A stretch of 38,650 nucleotides of DNA. Origin: a gamma proteobacterium HIMB30 (GTDB lineage Bacteria > Pseudomonadota > Gammaproteobacteria > Pseudomonadales > Litorivicinaceae). This document shows positions 24,850-33,831 of this stretch, piece after piece (positions within the stretch are counted from its first letter, which is position 1; the number at the start of each line of letters is the position of its first letter). The stretch covers positions 1-38,650 of the forward strand of contig AGIG01000003.1 of NCBI GenBank assembly GCA_000227525.2. The letters run 5' to 3'. A program made the position numbers and the translations under genes. Under the pieces are notes generated by a model. The model did no database searches, was not told where the DNA came from, and saw only the letters and a list, made by a program, of their open reading frames with translations.

Positions 24850-26688
24850 TCATTGATAAGCGCAGTAGGTCCCCTCGTTGACGATGTTGTAGGTTTTATC
24901 CTCAGTGAGGTCGACTGTCGGATCCCCAGTCATTCCACCATATTCAACGAGATATCCAGTGATTGAACTTGCGTTGTTAGCATAATCATTCCATGTGCCA
25001 TCAGAATAAAAATGCAGGTGATCTTCTCCACCGCCAGGTGGGTTTCCGCAACCACCTAAATAATGGTTTGGTTCGCTGCCTTTGAAGTTTTCATAGCTCT
25101 CTTGAGAGTTTGCTGTGTCGAAAACATCTGAACCGCGAGCATAGGTTCGTTGCCGACAATTGGAGCTTGAGTTCCCCTTATCATGCCCCATAAAACTAAG
25201 CCGTTCTGGGCCAGATATCCAATACCAGTACCCTTCACCATCGCCTACCGAATAATCACCATTCGATGCCAACCACGTGTTGGTGGGTTTGTAGAGTGCG
25301 GTAGCCTCGGTTTGAGTTAACCCGCATCTGGTTTGAACAGTCGTGTTCTGTAGTCTGTCACACGCCCCCATCCATCCATAACCTCCAATTTTGGGCTCGA
25401 TGTAGGTTTGCTCAGCCTGACTTGTGACAGTGGCCAAGTAGCCTTGTAAACCGAACAATGTTGACGCGTCAGCTGCCTCGCGAGCTGCCTGGAAAGTGAG
25501 AGTGCCACTAATGAACTCGTAGAAGTGATCAGTGCCACTTGGATGGTTATACGGTACTTTATTGGAAAGTGAAAAAATCAACGAGCGGGTGTTGTCCTCA
25601 AGCGAGTCTGTCGTATCGTAAATATAACCAACCTTCTTGAAGATGGAGATCCAGTTGGCTAGGGACGTAGTACCTGAAAAAACGAGCTCACCGGATGCTG
25701 TTTGATATTCGGCGGTGATGCCCGACACTCCGAATCCGCTGTAGGTCACGTTTCCGGTAATGCTGTCTGTAGAAATGCTGGTCGACGTTCTGACAAACAA
25801 TTTATCACTCGAGTCATGATTGCCACTGATCGTAACCGTTGCGCCGGAAATGTTACCGCTACCCGCCGAAAAGTTACCGCTGGCGATGCCGTTATTGATG
25901 ATACAACCTTTCTCATTTGAGACTGTCAATGAGATGTCAGCGCTATCACTTAGCCCGTAGGTAAGTGCGTTGTTATCGACAACGTTGACCGATACGGTAT
26001 AGACGCCGGGTTCAAGATCCTCGATATCAGTCCCGGAGGATAGGGTCAGATTTCCATTGGTGTCGATATCGAAGCGATTCATTGCATTCGTATCGCTCGC
26101 ATGACTCGCGGTGACGGTGACCGTGACTTCAGCGTCACCGCTGCTCATCGCATCGTTTAATCCATCGACGATTCCTAAGCCCCCGCTATGGCTCGAATCG
26201 GTCCCAGTAAACGTAAGACTCGATGTCGCGATGTCAGGCTCATTGACGGCGTATGAATTACCTTGGGTTATTGCTGCCTGGATTTGAGTTGCCGTAATTG
26301 GTGATGTCATCGAAGACAACTCCGTGGCGTAAGCTTGGGCATAGATACCATCATCGCTGACATTGACGTTCATAATTGACGCCATATTGGCCAAGATATT
26401 TGCGAATTCCTGTTCGCTAATAGTTCCATCATTGTCTTCATCAAAAACAGCGAGGGTGGGGTTGGCGGAGTAGCTAAAAGTATCGGCGCTACCAAAAGCG
26501 GCCGAAATCGCCGCCAGGTCAGTTAGTGTTATATCGCCGGCGAGAAAGTTATCTAAGATATCGCCGACACTTCCGCCTGCGGTAAATGCTCCCTCTCCAA
26601 TCTCATGTTTTGTGAAGGCTGCATAAGTTGCGATGCTGGTCGTTGCTACCGATGCCAGCAATAAGGCTTTTGACAACGTTGTACCCAT
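24850..26688 (-). CDS. secreted EF-hand / cadherin-like / C-type lectin protein
   Basis: 612 residues. AAAGGA lies 7 bases before the ATG at 26686-26688. The signal peptide is about 1-23 (cut after TYA). It has a canonical EF-hand loop DEDNDGTISEQE (83-94), then a cadherin-like or Ig-like segment (about 155-256) with FDIDTNGNLTLSSGTDIE. Next is a repeat region leading into a C-type lectin domain (about 385-585). The lectin domain keeps EPN (539-541), the calcium-dependent mannose-type sugar motif, and WND (566-568), the second calcium-binding motif. Together these predict a functional carbohydrate-binding site. The tail after 590 ends in a Cys. It lies 18 bases downstream of the type IV pilin gene on the same strand, so the two are probably one operon. 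It is likely a secreted or pilus-associated adhesin that binds glycans; the pilus link is inference. Confidence 0.9.
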   Translation of the reverse strand: MGTTLSKALLLASVATTSIATYAAFTKHEIGEGAFTAGGSVGDILDNFLAGDITLTDLAAISAAFGSADTFSYSANPTLAVFDEDNDGTISEQEFANILANMASIMNVNVSDDGIYAQAYATELSSMTSPITATQIQAAITQGNSYAVNEPDIATSSLTFTGTDSSHSGGLGIVDGLNDAMSSGDAEVTVTVTASHASDTNAMNRFDIDTNGNLTLSSGTDIEDLEPGVYTVSVNVVDNNALTYGLSDSADISLTVSNEKGCIINNGIASGNFSAGSGNISGATVTISGNHDSSDKLFVRTSTSISTDSITGNVTYSGFGVSGITAEYQTASGELVFSGTTSLANWISIFKKVGYIYDTTDSLEDNTRSLIFSLSNKVPYNHPSGTDHFYEFISGTLTFQAAREAADASTLFGLQGYLATVTSQAEQTYIEPKIGGYGWMGACDRLQNTTVQTRCGLTQTEATALYKPTNTWLASNGDYSVGDGEGYWYWISGPERLSFMGHDKGNSSSNCRQRTYARGSDVFDTANSQESYENFKGSEPNHYLGGCGNPPGGGEDHLHFYSDGTWNDYANNASSITGYLVEYGGMTGDPTVDLTEDKTYNIVNEGTYCAYQ

Positions 26689-26706
26689 TGATCTGTCCTT
26701 TAATTA

Positions 26707-27405
26707 TCAGTTGAAGGCGCCCGGTGAGGGGCATTTTTCATCGTTCGCGGTCACGTCCGACCAGTTCGCTTTACAGGTATCTAAGTCAGCATAGCCGTGG
26801 TTTGCATTACTGGTGCAGTCAGTTTCTACATTTGTGGTTATACAACTGTCTTCGCCAGAGCAGAGACAGGTAAACAGTTTGTAGCCTGCAGAAGAGACAG
26901 TTGCTGATGCATCCGCGCAACCTACCATCATACGACCTCGTGGGACTTCGATTGTGTCTGAAGTGGTCGTCACAGCGCATGCTGAAAAGTAGTCGACGCT
27001 GTTTGACGTGTCGTTATGATGGAGGCTATTCCACGCTCGATTTCCATTAAAAGCAAATGGGCAACTGTCGTCGTGATGACTGGTTTTATTTTGTGTTGTG
27101 TTGAGCTCGAAAACGATCTGATCAGCCTGGTCTCGGCAGATTGATTCTGTGGTGATACTGTCATTCAGTGTTGAGGTGGCATTTAACTCCATGTCGATGG
27201 ATTGCGAATCGGTTTCGACTATGCGATTAATTTCTTCAGCGTCCGCAATGCTGGCCTCATCTTTTGACGCTTCGATATATGCGAGATATCCAATTGTTCC
27301 AGCTGTTGCCAAGACGCCAATGATCGCAACAGACACTAAGAGCTCCACTAGTGAAAACCCTGCCGATACCGACCCAAACATTAAACCTGGTCTACTAGTC
27401 AACAT
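26707..27405 (-). CDS. type IV pilin-like protein (prepilin signal)
   Basis: 232 residues. A 16-residue leader ends in Gly, followed by FSLVELLVSVAIIGVLA with Glu at mature position 5. This is the classic class III prepilin peptidase site and N-terminal assembly helix. The globular part is rich in Asn, Thr and Asp and has many Cys (at least ten), more than usual for a major pilin. It is more likely a minor or specialised pilin. The start is the ATG at 27403-27405, preceded by a sigma-70-like promoter (27428-27457). It is followed 18 bases later by the lectin gene. No pilus assembly genes (PilB, C, Q) are nearby, so it must use machinery encoded elsewhere. Confidence 0.88.
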   Translation of the reverse strand: MLTSRPGLMFGSVSAGFSLVELLVSVAIIGVLATAGTIGYLAYIEASKDEASIADAEEINRIVETDSQSIDMELNATSTLNDSITTESICRDQADQIVFELNTTQNKTSHHDDSCPFAFNGNRAWNSLHHNDTSNSVDYFSACAVTTTSDTIEVPRGRMMVGCADASATVSSAGYKLFTCLCSGEDSCITTNVETDCTSNANHGYADLDTCKANWSDVTANDEKCPSPGAFN

Positions 27406-27427
27406 CTAAGAGAACAACCTTCAAGTG

Positions 27428-27457
27428 TCTATAATTTGTCATTTCACAAAATCTCAA
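27428..27457 (-). promoter_or_regulatory. sigma-70-like promoter of the pilin-lectin pair
   Basis: On the minus strand TTGAGA (27457-27452), an 18-base spacer and TATAGA (27433-27428) form a good sigma-70 candidate. It would start transcription near 27421, about 16 bases before the pilin ATG. The upstream sequence is A+T rich. No sigma-54 -24/-12 pattern, which many pilin genes use, is visible. Confidence 0.5.
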
Positions 27458-27596
27458 CCATATCGGGCCACCTCACGAATCATTACGCGGTAACCTGAAT
27501 TGATATGCAATTAGTCAAGGGTCTTACCGAATACTTGATATCCCCGATAATCGGCGGATTAGAATTATCTCGCATTTGTGAAGCTGATCTCATTCA

Positions 27597-28550
27597 CTAA
27601 CTCTTGTAATGACCAAAATTGCTGCAATTTTTGCCGCTGATGTAGTCACCGGCTCTGACTGGAGGTGGTGCTGATTGGTTTGGTGAGGCTGAGAAGTCTT
27701 CTGGGTCGATCCAGGCGTCGCTGTCGGGATCACAAAAGATTGGAATCGAAAACCGTGCCTTTCCTGATGAATTGAGCACTCTGTGGAGGGTCGAGGGCAG
27801 TCTCCCCCCGGTCCAGCGTTCAAGTAGGTCACCGACGTTACACACAAGCGAATCGTCGATTGGCGGTACATCAATCCATTGGCCGTTTTGATGCTTCGCC
27901 TGAAGTCCGCCGAGAGAATCCTGAAGAAGGATCGTCAATACGCCAAAATCCGTATGCGGGGCTGCGCTGTATGCATGGTTTGCCAGATCATCGTCAGATA
28001 TGGGCGGGTAATACACGAGCTGGCCTCGACCTAGTGGCCTGCAATATTTCTGATGAAATTTATCGGGATTCTGATCGAGCCCAAGCGCAATGCAATCAAG
28101 TAATCGTAGGCCGAGTGACATGGCCGCCTGATAATACTCGAGGATATGTTGCTTAAATTGAGGAAGTGACGCGTCAGGCCATTGATTTGGTGCCACTAAC
28201 GGAAGTTTTCTGACAACGTCCGGATCATTCGGTGCGACCTCGCGCCCCCAGAAGAACACCTCTTTGACGTCTGCACTTACAGAGCCCTCGAGTCGAGTCA
28301 GTCCCTTGCGCATCCAGCCTCGCTGGGATTGGTTCACTGCGATCTGTTGTTTCTGTGCTTCGTTTAGGCTGAAGAATTCTCGAGCGCTATCGAACGCTTG
28401 GGCTGCGAGTCGGGGATCAATGCCGTGCCCGACAACGTAGAAAAATCCGATTTGTTCGATCGATCGAACCAGTTGCTTGCCGACAGTCTGACGCGCGGTT
28501 GGTGATGAAGCATCGCTAAGGTCGATGATGGGTAAACCATCATCGATCAT
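27597..28550 (-). CDS. 2-oxoglutarate/Fe(II)-dependent oxygenase, isopenicillin-N-synthase family
   Basis: 317 residues. The N-terminal DIOX_N domain (about 6-110) starts with LPIIDLS and contains GFFYVVGHGID. The C-terminal double-stranded beta-helix holds the iron ligands His199, Asp201 (HTDFGVLT) and His256 (STLHRVLN), and the 2-oxoglutarate-binding Arg266-x-Ser268 (ARFSI). All catalytic residues are present, so it should be active. The family hydroxylates, desaturates or cyclises small molecules; the substrate is not readable. Its ATG overlaps the stop of the TRAP large permease (ATGA), making it the last gene of the dehydrogenase-TRAP operon. It probably acts on the imported compound or a derivative, which is inference from context. 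Confidence 0.9.
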   Translation of the reverse strand: MIDDGLPIIDLSDASSPTARQTVGKQLVRSIEQIGFFYVVGHGIDPRLAAQAFDSAREFFSLNEAQKQQIAVNQSQRGWMRKGLTRLEGSVSADVKEVFFWGREVAPNDPDVVRKLPLVAPNQWPDASLPQFKQHILEYYQAAMSLGLRLLDCIALGLDQNPDKFHQKYCRPLGRGQLVYYPPISDDDLANHAYSAAPHTDFGVLTILLQDSLGGLQAKHQNGQWIDVPPIDDSLVCNVGDLLERWTGGRLPSTLHRVLNSSGKARFSIPIFCDPDSDAWIDPEDFSASPNQSAPPPVRAGDYISGKNCSNFGHYKS

Positions 28551-29845
28551 TTAGTGTTCTCGGGAAGCCAAGTTGCGAGCTCCGGCCAAACAACCAGGAT
28601 CCCTACCATCACTAGCATGAGACCAACCATCGGGAGGGCGGTCTTCGCGATATAGCCAATTTCATGCTTTGTCATTCCCTGGAGAACGAACAGATTGAAC
28701 CCAATGGGCGGCGTTACCTGAGCCATCTCGACCACAACCACAATGAAAATCCCGAACCAGATCACATCGATTCCCGCCTGCCGGATCATTGGTTCAACAA
28801 TTGCCATGGTCAAGACAACCGACGAGATACCGTCCAAGAACATCCCGAGAATGACGTAAAACACGGTCAACGCAGCGATGAGGACAAGTGGCGATAGGTT
28901 TTGTTCACCGATCCAGCCCGCCAACGCACGGGGTAATCCTGTGAAGCCCATCGACAATGATAGAAATGCAGCGCCCATGAGGATCAGCGCAACCATCGCA
29001 GAAGTCCGGGTCGCGCCCATCAGACTTTGCGTGAACGTTTTCCAGTTCAATGACCCCTGAGCTGCCGCGAGAATCAGTGCGCCAACGACACCCACCGATG
29101 CGGCCTCAGTCGCTGTTGCCCATCCAAAATACATGGATCCGATGACCGCGATGACCAGAGAAATTACCGGGAGCAGGAAACGGCTTTCATAGAGCATCTG
29201 CTTCAACGGCATGGCTTGTGATGGTTCCGGCCGTTGATCTTTTTTGACGTAATACCAACCGACGATGTAGGTCATGAAAAGGCCAGCTAACACGAGCCCA
29301 GGAATCACTCCAGCCATGAAAAGTTTGGTAATGGATTCGTTGATCGTGACCCCATAGACGATCAGCGTTAGTGACGGTGGAATCATCAATCCGAGCGTTG
29401 CTGCACCCGCCAGTGTTCCGATGATCATGTATTCCGGATATCCGCGCTGGCGTAGTTCAGGAATCGACATTTTTCCAACAGTCGTCAGCGTCGCTGCCGA
29501 TGATCCACTGACCGCGGCGAAGAGCGTGCAACCTGCGATATTGGTGTGCAAAAGCCCACCAGGCAAACCGCGCATCCAGGGCGACAGACCCCGGAACATG
29601 TCCTCTGATAGCCTCGTTCGGTAGAGGATTTCACCCATCCAGATAAACAGAGGCAACGCGGTCAGTGTCCAACTCGACGCTCCTGTCCAGATGGTCGTGA
29701 TCATGGCATCGCCGGGAGGCCGCGAAGTGAAGAGCGTCATGCCGACCCAGGCGACACCAACCAGCGCTAGGCCGACCCATACCGAACTGCCTAACAGTGC
29801 GAATAACACAAACAGGAAGATGATCGTTGCATACAGTTCTGTCAT
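28547..29845 (-). CDS. TRAP transporter large permease (DctM family)
   Basis: 432 residues and about 12 hydrophobic helices, the normal size for the DctM subunit. Family features include the GEILYRT region near the N-terminus, AAVSGSSAATLTTVGKMSIPE, GAATLGLMIPPSLTLIVYG and the C-terminal VTPPIGFNLFVLQG. DctM forms the sodium-driven channel of a TRAP uptake system with DctQ and the periplasmic DctP. Start and stop overlap its neighbours by four bases (ATGA) on both sides, so DctQ, DctM and the oxygenase are translationally coupled. The substrate must be judged from the binding protein and context. Confidence 0.95.
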   Translation of the reverse strand: MTELYATIIFLFVLFALLGSSVWVGLALVGVAWVGMTLFTSRPPGDAMITTIWTGASSWTLTALPLFIWMGEILYRTRLSEDMFRGLSPWMRGLPGGLLHTNIAGCTLFAAVSGSSAATLTTVGKMSIPELRQRGYPEYMIIGTLAGAATLGLMIPPSLTLIVYGVTINESITKLFMAGVIPGLVLAGLFMTYIVGWYYVKKDQRPEPSQAMPLKQMLYESRFLLPVISLVIAVIGSMYFGWATATEAASVGVVGALILAAAQGSLNWKTFTQSLMGATRTSAMVALILMGAAFLSLSMGFTGLPRALAGWIGEQNLSPLVLIAALTVFYVILGMFLDGISSVVLTMAIVEPMIRQAGIDVIWFGIFIVVVVEMAQVTPPIGFNLFVLQGMTKHEIGYIAKTALPMVGLMLVMVGILVVWPELATWLPENTK

Positions 29846-30555
29846 TCAATTACTTCCTGCTTAATTTGGCTGGTTTTGGTCGCGACTAAGCGGATGAGAT
29901 GGTCCCAGAGGCAGATCGCCAGCAGGATGGTACCGACCGACATGGTGAGTTGAGGAACCCACATTGGGGTATAGATCATTTCGCCGGTCGCTTTATCCAT
30001 CAGTGCACTCCACTGACTGGGCGCGGTCCCGAATAACTGAAGCAGTTGTGCGACATAGTCGGGAATTTGATCCTGTCCTTGTGTTCGATCATTGAGCATC
30101 GCTGACATTTTATTGGTCTTCACGGCGAATCGCGCAAAATAAGTTGCCACCACCGCTGATGTCGCCAGTGCAAAGACGTTGAACCAATAACGTGTCCAAC
30201 TGTTGAGATTTAACAACACCGACACCCGGATATGAGAGCCGTGTGACAGTGCATGCGCGAGGGCAAAAAATGATGTTGCAGCCATCGCATAGCCTGCAAA
30301 CTCGGTCGAGCCCTCAAAAGTCAGTCCCAGCCATCGTGACGACATTTGACCGATGGTGATGAGCAAAATAATGCACATAAACAAAGCTGCGAGATAACCG
30401 GCAGCAGTATAGGTGCGATCGAGTAATGACCAGATTGGACTAAAGTGATTTGAAACCCAGTCTGGTTTAAATGCTGCAAAAAGGGCAATGCCTAGAGGTA
30501 GTCCGAAGATCCACATCCACAGTGGAAGTCCGATGATGTCCGGCCAGTTATTCAT
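29842..30555 (-). CDS. TRAP transporter small permease (DctQ family)
   Basis: 237 residues with four main membrane helices as expected for DctQ, starting near LPLWMWIFGLPLG. It is longer than the typical 160-190 residues: a soluble segment of about 50 residues (around 150-205) is inserted before the last helix. This extended form is known among TRAP systems with larger small subunits. It pairs with the DctM gene, overlapping it by four bases. A stable hairpin separates it from the upstream DctP gene. Confidence 0.88.
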   Translation of the reverse strand: MNNWPDIIGLPLWMWIFGLPLGIALFAAFKPDWVSNHFSPIWSLLDRTYTAAGYLAALFMCIILLITIGQMSSRWLGLTFEGSTEFAGYAMAATSFFALAHALSHGSHIRVSVLLNLNSWTRYWFNVFALATSAVVATYFARFAVKTNKMSAMLNDRTQGQDQIPDYVAQLLQLFGTAPSQWSALMDKATGEMIYTPMWVPQLTMSVGTILLAICLWDHLIRLVATKTSQIKQEVIE

Positions 30556-30575
30556 GGTTCTTCTTATGAATCAAA

Positions 30576-30597
30576 GTGCCCCAGCGAACTGGGGCAC
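30576..30597 (-). terminator. 9-bp hairpin with TTCG loop between TRAP genes
   Basis: GTGCCCCAG and CTGGGGCAC form a perfect 9-base stem around a four-base loop that reads TTCG on the transcribed (minus) strand, an exceptionally stable UUCG tetraloop. Only a short TTTGATTC follows. It lies between the binding-protein gene and the permease genes. It probably acts as a partial terminator or 3' stabiliser so that DctP is made in excess over DctQM. Confidence 0.75.
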
Positions 30598-30606
30598 GGA
30601 TTGGAT

Positions 30607-31578
30607 TTACATTTTGTTGTATTCGTCGATGATGGCTTGCCCATCCGCTCCGACAGACTTCAGCCAATCGGCTTGCATGGACGCACCGATTTCTTTCAAT
30701 TTTTTGAGGAACGCAGGGCTCGCATCCTCAACCTTCATCCCATTGGATTCCAGTTGCTCAAAGTACCAGTTTGCGAGTTCGGCTGATTTTGCCGCACACG
30801 CTGCACCCGTCTCGTCGGCGGCTTTCTGGATCGCTACTTTGGTACCACCATCGAGGTTGTCCCAAACGCCTTTGTTGACCATCACATAGTTACGTGGATG
30901 CCAAGCATTCACCTTGTAGTAGTGCGACAAATGCTCCCAGACTTTACGGTCATAACCGGTTGAGCCTGACGAGATGAAGGACTCAGCCACACCCGTTGCC
31001 AACGCTTGGCTCAGTTCCGCTGCCTCGACCTGCACAGGTAGCATGCCGAGCTCTTTCGCAAAGGTCGCAGTCGCTGAGTTATACGAACGGAATTTAACGC
31101 CCTGCGTATCAGCCTCTGAGTTGACCGCCTTGTTGAAGTAGAAGCCCTGTCCTGGCCATGGGCAGGTATACAACGTCACCAGATTCAGATCGGCTAACTG
31201 CGCGTTGACTTTGTCTTTTGCAATCTGCCACAACTTTTCGTTCGTTTCGTAGGTAGTCGCAAGGAATGGGAGATTATCCCAGCCAAGAAGGGGTGCTTCG
31301 TTCGCGTGGGCTGACATAAAGCGCTCACCGATCGGTGCTTGTCCAGTCTGGACTGCTCTCTTGATCTCACCACCTTTAAATAGTGAGCCACCGGGGTGTA
31401 CGGTGATATCGATCTCGCCTTTGGTGTAGTCCCTGACTTTATCAGCAAAAACGACACCCATTTCGGAGTGGAAGTTGGTGGCAGCATATGCCATCGGCAT
31501 ATCCCACTTTTCTGCCAGCGCTGTTGCTGAAATTGAAGTTGCGGCGATGGCTGCAGCAAGCGTCGTGAGTTTTCTCAT
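30607..31578 (-). CDS. TRAP transporter substrate-binding protein (DctP family)
   Basis: 323 residues. The signal peptide is about 1-22 (cut after ALA), and a GAGGAGA ribosome-binding site lies 8 bases upstream. The mature protein has the DctP pattern: KWDMPMAYAATNFHSEMGVVFADKV, GEIDITVHPGGSLFKGGE, then VKFRSYNS, where the conserved Arg usually pairs with the substrate carboxylate. The GVAESFISSG strand is also typical. This suggests an organic acid or amino-acid-like ligand, but not which one. It lies 34 bases after the DadA-like gene. The following hairpin probably raises its level relative to the permeases. Confidence 0.93.
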   Translation of the reverse strand: MRKLTTLAAAIAATSISATALAEKWDMPMAYAATNFHSEMGVVFADKVRDYTKGEIDITVHPGGSLFKGGEIKRAVQTGQAPIGERFMSAHANEAPLLGWDNLPFLATTYETNEKLWQIAKDKVNAQLADLNLVTLYTCPWPGQGFYFNKAVNSEADTQGVKFRSYNSATATFAKELGMLPVQVEAAELSQALATGVAESFISSGSTGYDRKVWEHLSHYYKVNAWHPRNYVMVNKGVWDNLDGGTKVAIQKAADETGAACAAKSAELANWYFEQLESNGMKVEDASPAFLKKLKEIGASMQADWLKSVGADGQAIIDEYNKM

Positions 31579-31612
31579 CGGTGAGGTCTCCTCGGTTTGT
31601 TTGTCATTGTTA

Positions 31613-32848
31613 TTAGTGAAACCGTGCAGGGTTAAACGGGGTCATATCAATATCAGCGGGCCGTCCCTGGATCAGTTCACTGATGATTCGGCCTGTTTTT
31701 GCGCCGCCTGTCAAGCCTACATGCTGGTGGCCGAAGCCTAACCAACAGTTATTCGTGTTCGGTAGCTGTCCAATCAAAGGCAATGAATCGGCAGGTGCAG
31801 GACGATGTCCGAGCCATGGGTCGATCCGCTCGAAAGTGACATCGGGAAGTAACGCGCGGACTTGCGATTTAAGAAGCTCAATGGGTTCGGCATTCTCGGG
31901 GAGCTCGAGTCCACCAAACTCGACGATCCCGGCGGCGCGAATGCGTCCGGTTAACGGCGTGATAACAAATTTACCAGACGCAACCATCATTGAGTTGACC
32001 GGCTCTTTTGACGGGCTAACCAGTTCGATGTGATAACCGCGTTCGGTTTCAAACGGGACCTTGAGTCCAGCTGTACTGACCAGATCTCGAGACCAGGCTC
32101 CTGTCGACACTACCAGGCATTCAGGGGTGATGACTCGCCCATCGATTGCATAGCCCATTCCGTCGTTGGTCTTGACCAACCGCGAAACCTGTTTGATCTC
32201 TAATTTGCCACCCTGTTGGACGAAGTGGTTGGCCAGTGTTTTGATGTATAAGCCGGGATCCGCGATACGTCCGTGATCATGACATAGCACCACTTTTTCG
32301 AATTGATCTGGAAACAAAGGATCGATCACTCCGTAATCCTTGCCATCAATGACGTCGAATCGAATGCCCAACTGAGCTCTCAAATCCCACCATTTCAAAT
32401 CGCCATTGAATGCTTCGATGGTGTGATACCCAAACGCGTATGGATGCCCACAAATGAATGACTCCGCATCAGTTCCGGAGGCGAGCTCGCGATGCTGGAG
32501 CAGTGTGTCGCTGAGTAGTGGCACCATCGATCGAGCGTAATGTTCGACATGTTTCTCGGTACAATGGCTGAGATAGTTCGCCAGAAAGGGAATCATTTTT
32601 GGGAGATAAGGCCAGCGGATAAATAAAGGCGAAGTCTTATTCAGGAGCATGCCAATCGCATTCTTTGGAAGCGCCGGCGTTGTGATTGGAATGATCGAGC
32701 CTGCTGCGAGTACTCCTGCGTTCCCATAGCTGGCGCCACCGGCGGGTCCGATGCGGTCGATGACTGTGACACTGAATCCTGCACGCTGAAGCCAGACGGC
32801 AGTGGAGATACCAACCATGCCGGCCCCAAGGATGTGAACTTCTGGCAC
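31613..32848 (-). CDS. DadA-like FAD-dependent D-amino-acid dehydrogenase / DAO family oxidoreductase
   Basis: 411 residues, starting at GTG (32846-32848) with AAGGA six bases upstream. The N-terminal dinucleotide-binding motif GAGMVG (8-13) is followed by the ASYGNAGVLAAGSIIP stretch typical of DadA-type enzymes. The C-terminal GLTGGAKTGRIISELI is the FAD-contacting region of the DAO family. Members oxidise D-amino acids, hydroxy-D-proline, sarcosine or glycine-like amines. The arrangement with TRAP, PxpABC and a racemase-family gene fits D-amino-acid or cyclic-imino-acid oxidation, but the substrate is inferred. It is the first gene of the leftward operon and divergent from the EamA gene. 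Confidence 0.9.
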   Translation of the reverse strand: MPEVHILGAGMVGISTAVWLQRAGFSVTVIDRIGPAGGASYGNAGVLAAGSIIPITTPALPKNAIGMLLNKTSPLFIRWPYLPKMIPFLANYLSHCTEKHVEHYARSMVPLLSDTLLQHRELASGTDAESFICGHPYAFGYHTIEAFNGDLKWWDLRAQLGIRFDVIDGKDYGVIDPLFPDQFEKVVLCHDHGRIADPGLYIKTLANHFVQQGGKLEIKQVSRLVKTNDGMGYAIDGRVITPECLVVSTGAWSRDLVSTAGLKVPFETERGYHIELVSPSKEPVNSMMVASGKFVITPLTGRIRAAGIVEFGGLELPENAEPIELLKSQVRALLPDVTFERIDPWLGHRPAPADSLPLIGQLPNTNNCWLGFGHQHVGLTGGAKTGRIISELIQGRPADIDMTPFNPARFH

Positions 32849-32867
32849 GCCATTTCCTTCGTATGAT

Positions 32868-32903
32868 TTGACAGACCCTGATAGTAGGTGGTTCTTTTGA
32901 ACC
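32868..32903 (+). promoter_or_regulatory. divergent regulatory region: TTGACA box and GGTTC-TTTT-GAACC dyad
   Basis: A perfect -35 consensus TTGACA (32868-32873) lies in the 80-base gap between the divergent catabolic operons. At the expected -10 position there is no good TATAAT; instead a 5+5 inverted repeat GGTTC-N4-GAACC (32890-32903) overlaps it. A regulator-controlled promoter for the rightward operon is plausible. No regulator gene is in the window. Confidence 0.4.
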
Positions 32904-32928
32904 TGTGAAGACAGAGATGTGAGGCGGG

Positions 32929-33831
32929 TTGTTGCTTAATCACCGACGAATAATGGTTGCAATTGCGCTTGGGATGCTTGGTTCCATGATTTGGGGTGCT
33001 CATTCGTCGGTTTCTGTTTCTGGGCTCCGCGCTGGGTTTGACAGTTTCGATGTCGCTGCCGCTCGAGTACTTGGGGCGGCGCTTGGGGTTGTTCCAATCC
33101 TATTGCTCCGCGGGATGACGATGCTTCCCACCATTCCGCAGATCATTTGGCTAACACTGGGCGCGGGAGTTCCTTTTGGGCTTCTCAACGTTGCTGGATT
33201 GCAATTTGCGCCGATTAGTCACGCAGGGGCAATTTCGCTAGGCTGTGTGCCGTTAATCACCGCAGTGATCGCAAATCGTTATTTTGGCGACCGAATTTCA
33301 TTGAGTCACTTGATCGCGCTTGGGATTCTTCTGCTGGCGTTGGCCGTCATTTGGAGTGCTCATCCGTTTCAGTGGATCCATCTTCTCGGTGATTTGTGCT
33401 TTCTTGGGAGCGCCTGTCTATGGGCGAGCTATGGGCTCAATCTGCGTCGCTGGAAGTTAAAATCGATACAGGGTGTGGTCGCGATCACGCTCGGATCGCT
33501 TCCTTACCTGATTTGGTATTTTATGACCCGAGAACGAACCCTGCTCAGTGATCTGGATCAGGGGATGTTGCAGGTGATGTACCAGGGGTTTGTCGTTGGT
33601 GTTCTTGCAGTCCTGATTTACGGCAAGGTGCTTGAGTTGATTGGGCCGATGATGGGAACCATGTTTTTGGCGATCGCTCCTTTTCTCATCCCGTTTATGG
33701 CATTTTTAATCTTGGGTGATCAGATTGATTTGGGTGACGTCACCGGCCTTGCCTTGGTCGCAGTATCGATGATCATCGCATTCTGGAAACCATTCGATCA
33801 GCGGAAAGAGGTCGTAGATGGTGGAGTCTGA
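32929..33831 (+). CDS. EamA/DMT-family membrane transporter
   Basis: About 300 residues and ten hydrophobic helices in two repeats of five, the EamA layout. The start is not certain: TTG at 32929 or 32932 has GAGG (32921-32924) at suitable distance, while the first ATG (32953) has no ribosome-binding site. Helix 1 (ALGMLGSMIWGAHSSVSVSG) and the final VTGLALVAVSMIIAFW are typical. Family members export amino acids or metabolites, or import nucleotide sugars; direction and substrate are unknown. It is the first gene of the rightward operon and overlaps the next by 14 bases. It may export a toxic intermediate or act as an alternative importer. Confidence 0.88.
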   Translation: MLLNHRRIMVAIALGMLGSMIWGAHSSVSVSGLRAGFDSFDVAAARVLGAALGVVPILLLRGMTMLPTIPQIIWLTLGAGVPFGLLNVAGLQFAPISHAGAISLGCVPLITAVIANRYFGDRISLSHLIALGILLLALAVIWSAHPFQWIHLLGDLCFLGSACLWASYGLNLRRWKLKSIQGVVAITLGSLPYLIWYFMTRERTLLSDLDQGMLQVMYQGFVVGVLAVLIYGKVLELIGPMMGTMFLAIAPFLIPFMAFLILGDQIDLGDVTGLALVAVSMIIAFWKPFDQRKEVVDGGV

